Both the position numbers and the translations under genes were made by a program. From an uncultured Eubacteriales bacterium (GTDB taxonomy: Bacteria; Bacillota; Clostridia; Oscillospirales; Acutalibacteraceae), in the NCBI GenBank assembly GCA_900321515.1, contig ONWI01000154.1, forward strand, positions 1 to 28,728: DNA of 28,728 nt, read 5' to 3'. The notes beneath the pieces were generated by a model. It worked only from the letters and a program-made list of their open reading frames with translations, was not told where the DNA came from and ran no database searches. This document shows, piece after piece, positions 1 through 7,500 of the stretch (position 1 is its first letter; each line of letters starts with the position of its first letter).

Positions 1-697
1 AAGGCTTGAGCGGTATGGCTTCGTAAGTCAGGCGATTGGTGCCGTTAATCTTGAAAGATTCATCAACAGGCATATTGCTTGGTTTGATGCCGCCTATGGT
101 ATTGCTGTTGCCGTCATAATGTACCAGGTACTTCATTTCAAAGAAATGTCCTTTGGGACTTATGAGAACATCATAATTCCATACATGCTTTACTCCATCG
201 TTGTTTTCGCCTACATAATTCGGGAGCATAACCAGAAACGGGTCCGCATAGAATTCGTCCTTGTTTGGACGCTTCAGCTTGACTGACTCCACCAGATAAA
301 GACCCGTATTGATCTTCACCCCGTCTTTTGTCATAAATTCGACCTTGCCGTTTTTGTCCGTGGTTCCGGTTTGCAGCGGATGAACATTTTCGTCGAGCTT
401 TGCCTTCTGAAGCATACTGTTGACCACTGTTTCCCAGTCGTCATCCGGGTTGTAGACGTCCGAAAACGGCTTATCCAGTCGGAAGGAGCCGCCCTTTGTG
501 ACCTCGCCGACCTTGTATAGAATGAATTCCGCGCCTTCGATGGGTTCACTTCCGAAGTAGTACTGAATGGTAAGCTTCGATTCTTTGCCGGTCTCAATCA
601 GTTCTATAGGATTCGGATCCGCCGCGGCATTCATGGCAAAGACGCACATAATCATCAGCACAATACAAAATGAAACGCCTGTTCTGATTAATTTCAT
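1..697 (-). CDS. SpaA/FimA-like pilin or surface protein, 3' end beyond window
   Basis: This frame stays open to the left edge, so only about 232 N-terminal residues are visible. It begins with a signal peptide (MKLIRTG, then a hydrophobic run ending near NAAA). An N-terminal pilin-type region follows, with EGAEFILYKVG, TGLYLVES and DPFLVMLP, all typical of the D1 region of Gram-positive pilins. WNYDVLISPK (about 174-182) resembles the pilin motif that carries the polymerisation lysine; the lysine is kept but the usual Tyr before Pro-Lys is Ser. The start is uncertain. GGAGG (709-713 on the + strand) is 11 bases from the ATG at 697 and only 2 bases from an in-frame ATG at 706. The gene lies 24-33 bases after a class C sortase, which suggests it is a sortase substrate. 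The sorting signal, if any, is outside the window. The pilin-like assignment is good; pilus polymerisation is inferred. Confidence 0.8.
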   Translation of the reverse strand, partial: MKLIRTGVSFCIVLMIMCVFAMNAAADPNPIELIETGKESKLTIQYYFGSEPIEGAEFILYKVGEVTKGGSFRLDKPFSDVYNPDDDWETVVNSMLQKAKLDENVHPLQTGTTDKNGKVEFMTKDGVKINTGLYLVESVKLKRPNKDEFYADPFLVMLPNYVGENNDGVKHVWNYDVLISPKGHFFEMKYLVHYDGNSNTIGGIKPSNMPVDESFKINGTNRLTYEAIPLKP

Positions 698-730
698 AAT
701 ATTCATCGCCTCCGTTTCTCTCATTATTTG

Positions 731-1549
731 TCAATCTCTTTTAAATCGTGTAACTGCGTATGTTATCATCAGCATGATCAGAATAGCTGCCAGCGCCGTC
801 ATAACCGGATTGCCGATCAGCATGTCGGCAAATGACCGGCTGACAGCGGCGGCGCCGGGATCACTCTCATATGATACCCTGTGTCCCCGCACCAGAAGCC
901 TGTGGGTATTTACCCCGTACGGCGTGCATGTGACCAGGGTACATAAATCCTGTCCGTACAGTATTCCGAGCGCTTCGGTTTCATCCGGACTGACCACCGT
1001 AGTGCTCTCCACCTCGTAGATGAGCTTGTTGTCGAGAACGGTGACCGTGAATCTGTCGCCGACTTCCACCGAATCAAGATCGGTGAGCAGCTTGGCACTG
1101 GGCATTCCTGTGTGACCGGTCAGCACGCAGTGCGTGCTTTCGCCCCCGACCGGGAGAGAACTTGAGGGCAGATGCCCGATATAGCTTTCCAGCGTCCGCG
1201 CATCGGTGCCGTGATATATCGGCAAGCGGCACTTTATTTTGGGTATCTCAACATATCCCATCATGCCGTCGCCCGATATGTTGAGCATATTCCCGTAATC
1301 CGACTGGGACACGCCTTCCGGCTCGGAATCACTGCCGTTCAGGTAGAGCGACGCGTTGTATTCGTAGGCTTTCGCCAGCTCCGCGCCGCCCGCGCCCTCA
1401 GCAAGCCCGCCGACTTTCCGGGAATACTCCTCTATCGCCTGCGAACTGTTTCTTTCACTGATCAGATTGCTGACTGTGGGATAAAGGAACAGGGAGAGCC
1501 CTGTCATTATTATCAATACGATGAGAAATGTGTCTATTCGTTTCTTCAT
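731..1549 (-). CDS. Class C sortase (pilin-polymerising type)
   Basis: This 272-residue membrane transpeptidase cleaves LPXTG-like sorting signals and joins surface proteins to each other or to the cell wall. An N-terminal membrane segment (about 7-25) and a C-terminal one (about 247-266) bracket the extracellular sortase domain, the class C arrangement. The catalytic residues are His146 in LTGHTG, Cys208 in TLVTCTPYG and Arg217 in THRLLVRG. The usual DP(F/W) lid motif before the catalytic domain appears to be replaced by EPE (76-78). An AAGGAG-type site sits about 8 bases before the ATG. The gene begins 29 bases after the giant LPQTG protein and ends 24-33 bases before the pilin-like gene, so the three are probably one operon and this enzyme probably acts on its two neighbours. 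Confidence 0.93.
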   Translation of the reverse strand: MKKRIDTFLIVLIIMTGLSLFLYPTVSNLISERNSSQAIEEYSRKVGGLAEGAGGAELAKAYEYNASLYLNGSDSEPEGVSQSDYGNMLNISGDGMMGYVEIPKIKCRLPIYHGTDARTLESYIGHLPSSSLPVGGESTHCVLTGHTGMPSAKLLTDLDSVEVGDRFTVTVLDNKLIYEVESTTVVSPDETEALGILYGQDLCTLVTCTPYGVNTHRLLVRGHRVSYESDPGAAAVSRSFADMLIGNPVMTALAAILIMLMITYAVTRFKRD

Positions 1550-1578
1550 AACGGGCGCTCTCCTTGCTCCAGTTTGAT

Positions 1579-4500
1579 TTACTTCTTAAGATACTTTAAA
1601 AAGTCCGAGAAATTAGAAGGATCGAGTTCAACATCGGACGTGCCGAGCCGCATTGCCTTCTTTTGGGCATTGTTTTTCCTGCGGAATATCAGCAGCATTA
1701 CGCCGCCTATCACAAGGAACATGCCGGCTCCGTAGAACATCAGCACGCCTGTTCCGCCGGTCTGGGGAAGCAGCGGTCCGGTATACCGGTTGGTTATCTC
1801 TACCGTCGCGGTGGACTGATCAATCTCGTAGGATACCCTGTAATTCTCCAGTTCGACCTCTGCCACATAATACTGATAGTAGATTACGCTTTCAGAATCT
1901 GCTTGTTTGACAGCGGCAGGCATTTTAACCGTGGCGTTCCATGTGGTGCTCCACTTTCTTCCGTCGGGACTTACGAGATCCATTGTGAACCAATTGACAT
2001 TCGAGCCGGTCTCCGGACTGCCGGTTTTAATCAGGCAATCGGGCTTATCGGAACCCACCTGGACCTGCGCAATTCTTACGGTAATGCGATCAGGTCTTGA
2101 ATCGAGGAAGAGGAAGTCCTTCCAGACCTTGCTGAGCGAGAGATTGATTTCGTCGTCGCAGGGGTCTTTAAGGTCATTGGTGACGGGAGTGTCGCCCAGA
2201 CCGTTGTCATCGAGCGGAACATTCAGCATGAGCACTTCCGCTGAGGGTGAAACGTAAGCGTCAAGCGCTCTCGTACTGTTTCCTGTGCTTTCGCTGACCT
2301 CTGCCGCGTTGATGAAATTGTCATGAGTGCTTATGGGAGTGAGATGTGTCGCTTCGTAGCGCACACAATTCTCGCAGTTTACCGGAGTCAGTGCGCCGTC
2401 GGAAGTGCCTATCACTTCTTCCGGACTGGCATTTGTTACCGCCTTTCTGTAGTCTCCCTCCGCGGAACGGTAGATGCTGTATTTGTTGTTTTCGCCCTCG
2501 AGCATTTCGGTACCTCTGCTCCTGTCGTCCGAATATCCGGTGAAGGGACCGACCTTTGAATGTGTGCCGCGTATCAGGTCGCAAAGGTCCGTGTAGCATT
2601 CGGTGATTCTGCCGGCGGTGTTGTAGCCGATGAAGCCGCCTGCGTAGCCGAGGGGATCATCGCCGTCCCTGGTTTCATCCGCGCCGCCCGCGAATACGTC
2701 GTAGCCGTAGGCGTTTTTGATAACATATTCTTTGAGGTTATCATCGTAAACATAGTCCGCAATACCGACGACATTGCACTTGTCGGCGTTTGTACGGTTG
2801 CCCTCGATGAGGGTGACGGAAATTGCCTGGGTGGTATTATCGCCTGCTTCCACGCCGTTTTCTTCATCGCAGGGTAGTCTGACGGTAGAAGAGCCTAATG
2901 TGATAATGGCTGTATCCTTTACGCCGTCCTGATTGCTCTTTTCGAGAGCGACGCCTATCTTCAGCCCCATAAGGTTGACATAGAGCAAGTCGCCTTCCGA
3001 CAGAACCCTGAGACCGGCGAGTGATGAGTCGTGATTCGGGTCGAGGTTGACAAGGTCAATGTTTTCCAGCTGTTCCGCATAAAGCGCCTTGAGAAGCAGA
3101 TTGACCACCTTCAGGACTGCGTCGGTAAGTTCTGATCCAACCTGAGCCTCTACGAGGTAATTGAGATCCGTTTTTCCGATGAAGCCGCCCGCCACCTGGG
3201 GACTCTGCACATATTTAAGCTGATCGACCCTGCATTCCTCGATCTGCGCCATTTCGGCAAAGCCTGCGAAGCCCGCCGCGCAGGAGCCTTTGAGATATTC
3301 CTGCGACACGCTTTCGTTGGTGGTCTGGATATTGAAGGTTCTCGCGATGAATCCGTTGACGTATCCTGTGACGTCGCAGTTTGTCAACGTGGATCCGATT
3401 ACGTTGAGAAGCTGAGCATCCAGACCGAGATTGTTCAGTCCCAGTCCGGTCAGAAGGGCGTTCTGGTTCTCGTCGTTGTGAGCCGAGACCTCGTCCAATC
3501 CTATGCCGCCGCTTGTGCCGCTGATACCGATGAAGCCGCCCGCATAGTTGGGCGCCTGCACAGCGTTAAGCCCGGTGACGGAGGAATTCTCCACCGTGCC
3601 GTTCATCAGCGCGCCGCCGAAGCCGCCCGCAGAACCGCTGAGCAGATAGGTTTTCTGTTTGCCGGACGCAGCCATATCGCTCGCGTAAATTCTGATTCCG
3701 TCCGGAATGCCTGTCACCTTTGCGTGATAGATGTAGGTGCGGAATATATCGAGCAGACTGAAATTGCCCGCTTCAATAAGATTGAGAACCGTAGTGTTGG
3801 AGCCGGAATCGCCGACCTGAGCCACACTGCCCACCTGGGCGAGTCCGAAGAATCCGCCGGAGTAATGTCCGCCGGAAACTCCGCGCAGACCGTTGACATT
3901 GAGCGTGCGCTGTTCGGTATTTCTCGCGCCGAATACCGTTGCTTCGGCGGAACCCACGAAGCCGCCCGCGCAGGAAGCGTATCTGGTCTCTGAATCTTCG
4001 GGATTTTCCTTGTATTCTCCGTCCACCACAAAGCCCCACTCGGAATCCGGCAGAGCGGAGGTTTCAGCCTTGCCTATAACCGTAATGGTCGCGTCGAGCA
4101 CGTCAACCAGCTGGGACGGATTGGTGATAAGATTGTCGAGAAGTTTCTGAATCAGACCGTTTGAAGAGTCGGAATCGTCGGCGTTGACAACGGAAGCCGC
4201 CGAGGTTTTGCCTGCAAAGCCGCCAACGCAGTTGCTGCCATTGACGGTCTTGAGATTTTTTACCCACGCGCCCTTTTCAGGAAGCTGGACCTCGAAATCA
4301 ATGCGTCCGTCGCCGCGGGTGCCGATCTGAGCGCCGTAGCATGCGCCGGCAAAGCCGCCAGCCATGCCGCCTTCGGTTTTTACGATATCCGCGTTGGCGC
4401 TGTCATTCTGAGGAGCTTTGGGCAAGCCCTCGGCGCGAACGATGAGTCCTTTCTGATAGCCCGTAACGCCGGATTCAAATATGACGGGAACAAGTACTTT

Positions 4501-7500
4501 GGTCAGATCGACCATATCGCCGAGCTTGAGGTCCAGACCCAGGATGTTCACGCTGCCGAACTCTGCGAGACCTTTGGTCTGAATCTCTCCGACATATCCG
4601 CCCGCAGCTCTCATGGCTCTGACCAGCTTTGCGTTATTGGCCGTGCCGTTGCGGATTACACCGCTGTGCATAGCGCCTGCGTAGCCGCCAGCGCAGCCGG
4701 AAAGGTATGTGGTCACGCTGGAATTGAATGTGTCGCGCCCAGCCACAACGTGATAGCCGTAGATGAAATGCGACAGTGCCTCTTCAAGCAGTGCCTGCTG
4801 TTGCTGCGCCTCTTCGGGATTTTCCGATTCCGTGAACTTGCCTATTTTCTTGAGCTCCGGAACAAAGCTGTTTTCATAACCTACTTTTTCGATCCATTTG
4901 TTCCATGTTTTAACATTAATTTTTTCGAGAGGTCCGTAGACGTTGGCGTTCTCGATGGTCGGATACACCAAGGGGAGCGCTTTCACAATGTTCTGAGCCG
5001 AGATTACTCCGCCAAGAAGCGAGAGACTGCCGCCTTTGGCTGTGCTGCCGGCCTCCATGAGTCCGGCATAGCCGCCTGCGTATTCCGCGCCGTAGATCGA
5101 GCGGATGCGCACGGCGTCGCAGTTGCGCTGTAATCCCGAATAATTTGTTTCGCCCATCCACGCGGCGTCGCTTTTGCCCCAGATCTGTCCGCCAATGCTG
5201 TGGCCGACGAATCCTCCGGCAAATCCGCGCTGAAGGGGAATCTCCTGCTGTTCGCCCTGATTCACGGCGGAAGCGACGTCGGAGAAACTCTGCGCTCTGA
5301 CCACGCCGCCGCAGGGAATGCATGTGGTACAGCTATTGTAAACGGTAGGTACGAATGCCTGAACGACAGAAATCATGTCGTCCGTATCAAGCACTCCTCC
5401 CAGAACGGTACTCAGAAGACCGTCCTTTTCCTCATCATAATCGAGCACGTCCGCCACGTTGCCGGGGCACATCTCGCCCGCGTAGCCGCCTGACGCCACT
5501 TCGCCTATGATATAGGAGAAATTGTAAGAGCTGCTGTCCTGAACGTGAGCGCCCGCCATTCTGCCGGCGAAACCGCCCGAGTAGCCGACGCCTTTCTGGT
5601 CGAAGTTTTCGTCGCCGAGATTTACATGGCTCGACGCAAGCACTGAGAAGCCGCCCGGCAAGCCGTAAACGTCGGAATGTTCAATGGTGGTGACCACCAT
5701 TTCGAGCCCCCTCAGCAGGCCTGTGGTACGGATGTCTTCGCCCAGCAGCTTGATGCTGTCGCCGAGCGCTCTCGCCGAACCGACATTCATGTAGCCGATG
5801 TAGCCGCCGGCGTATTCAGCGCCGGCCACAGAATAGAGTGTGTTCGCGCAGCCGCGCAGGAAGGTCACATATTCACTGCGGTTCTTAGCCTCCAGATCAC
5901 CGTCAACTTCCAGTTCGCAGTGCTTAAGGCTGCGTACATCACAGTGAGAGATTTCCATGCCGCTGCCGTATCCGATATAGCCTCCGGCAAATCCCTTGGT
6001 AGCCGGGGCGTCATTGCTTTCGATGTATGCCGCCAATACGGTGAAGCCATCTTCGGACTTTACACCGCCGTAGTAAATCTTTGGAATATAGGCGTTGGTA
6101 ATGCTCTCAATGCCGCCGACGTCAATCTTGGCGTTATCACCGATCAGACTCAGTCCGCTGCCGCCGTTTCTGTCAAGCGCGCCGGAAAATACCTTGCCGC
6201 CGAAGCCGCCTGCGAATTTGCCGCCCTCAACATGATCTATGTTGTAAACAGCGTAGGGACTGGCTTTAAGCTCTTCAAGAGTATTGTTGTCTGTTACACC
6301 CTGGACATTCAGCGTGCCGCTGCGGAATTCACCCGTGAAGCCGCCCGCCGCGTTGCCCTTGACAAAGCCGTTTTGGACAAAGGTAACGTCGCATTTTTCC
6401 ATCTTGGGGATGATATCCGACTGAAGCTCAATAAGCTGACCTACACCGATAAGCGAATTGTTGCCCTGCCCCTCGGCATTGATTCCCGACAGGTCACCTG
6501 CCGCGCAATAGCCCACGAAGCCGCCGGATTTTCCGCAGCGCATGTCTGATGTGACGCTGAGAAGGTTGCGCACATGGCAGTCGTTCATGGTGACGCTGGT
6601 GGTATCGCCGGCGAATCCGCCCGCGTTATAATCGGTGCTGCCCGGCGGTGTGGTTTCGCTGTATTTGCCGGTCGCCTCGACGGTAAATCCGCTGGAAATG
6701 CCGTTGACATTGCTGTTGGTGAGGTTGGTGTGAACGCCGTCGGTAATATTCAGCAGATTGTCGATCTTGAGCAGACTGATGCCGAGCAGCGTGAGGTCAA
6801 GTCCGTTCGCGTCGGACACCTTGTCGGGACCGGTCATGCCGCTAAAGCCGCCGACGTGATTTTTCGCCCTGACGTGCTGCAGATTGTAGAGCTGCACATT
6901 GGTGATGTCGCCTCCGATGGCAAAGCCTGTCGCACCCCCGGCGAAATTGCCTGACGCTTCGACGGTGTAGCCCTCATGCGCGCCGTTGATTTCGGTGGTG
7001 CCGTAGACCGACACGTTTGCCAGACGGAAGCCGAGATGAGCCTTCAATCCGGTAGTGCTGGTCAGAAGCGTGCCGGCGTTGGCTGAAACGATATTTCCCA
7101 CGCAGCCGCCTGCCAGATTGCATTCACGCTCAGGATGCTCGGAATCTTCGGCGTGAACCTTGACCAGCTTGCTGATCACGATGTCAGCGCCGTTGACCGC
7201 GGGAGCAGGAACGGAGATATCCTCGCCCTGGGCGTTTGTACGCTGCCTGTATTTGAAAAGGTCGGTCACGGCGTTTGAATTGTCGATAGTTACGCCGTTG
7301 CCGTAGCCTAAGATGCCGCCGACCTGACTGCCCGTCGTAGTTATCTCAAGTCTGCCGCCTACGCCGCAGCCCAGAATCGCGGAATTGGAAATGCCGCCCA
7401 GTTCGAGAAGGTCGAGATCTCCGCCGTCGGCAAGAAGATCGGTCGCCACGCGCTTTACGGCTGTGAGCAGCGAGTTGTTTAAGAAGAGATAATTCTCCAT

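Noticed and set aside
5677..6549. A 290-codon open frame on the plus strand within the giant gene, plus several shorter ones.
   Set aside because: These are antisense to the repeat-rich giant gene; their Ala/Val-rich composition follows from the GG-repeat codons on the other strand.
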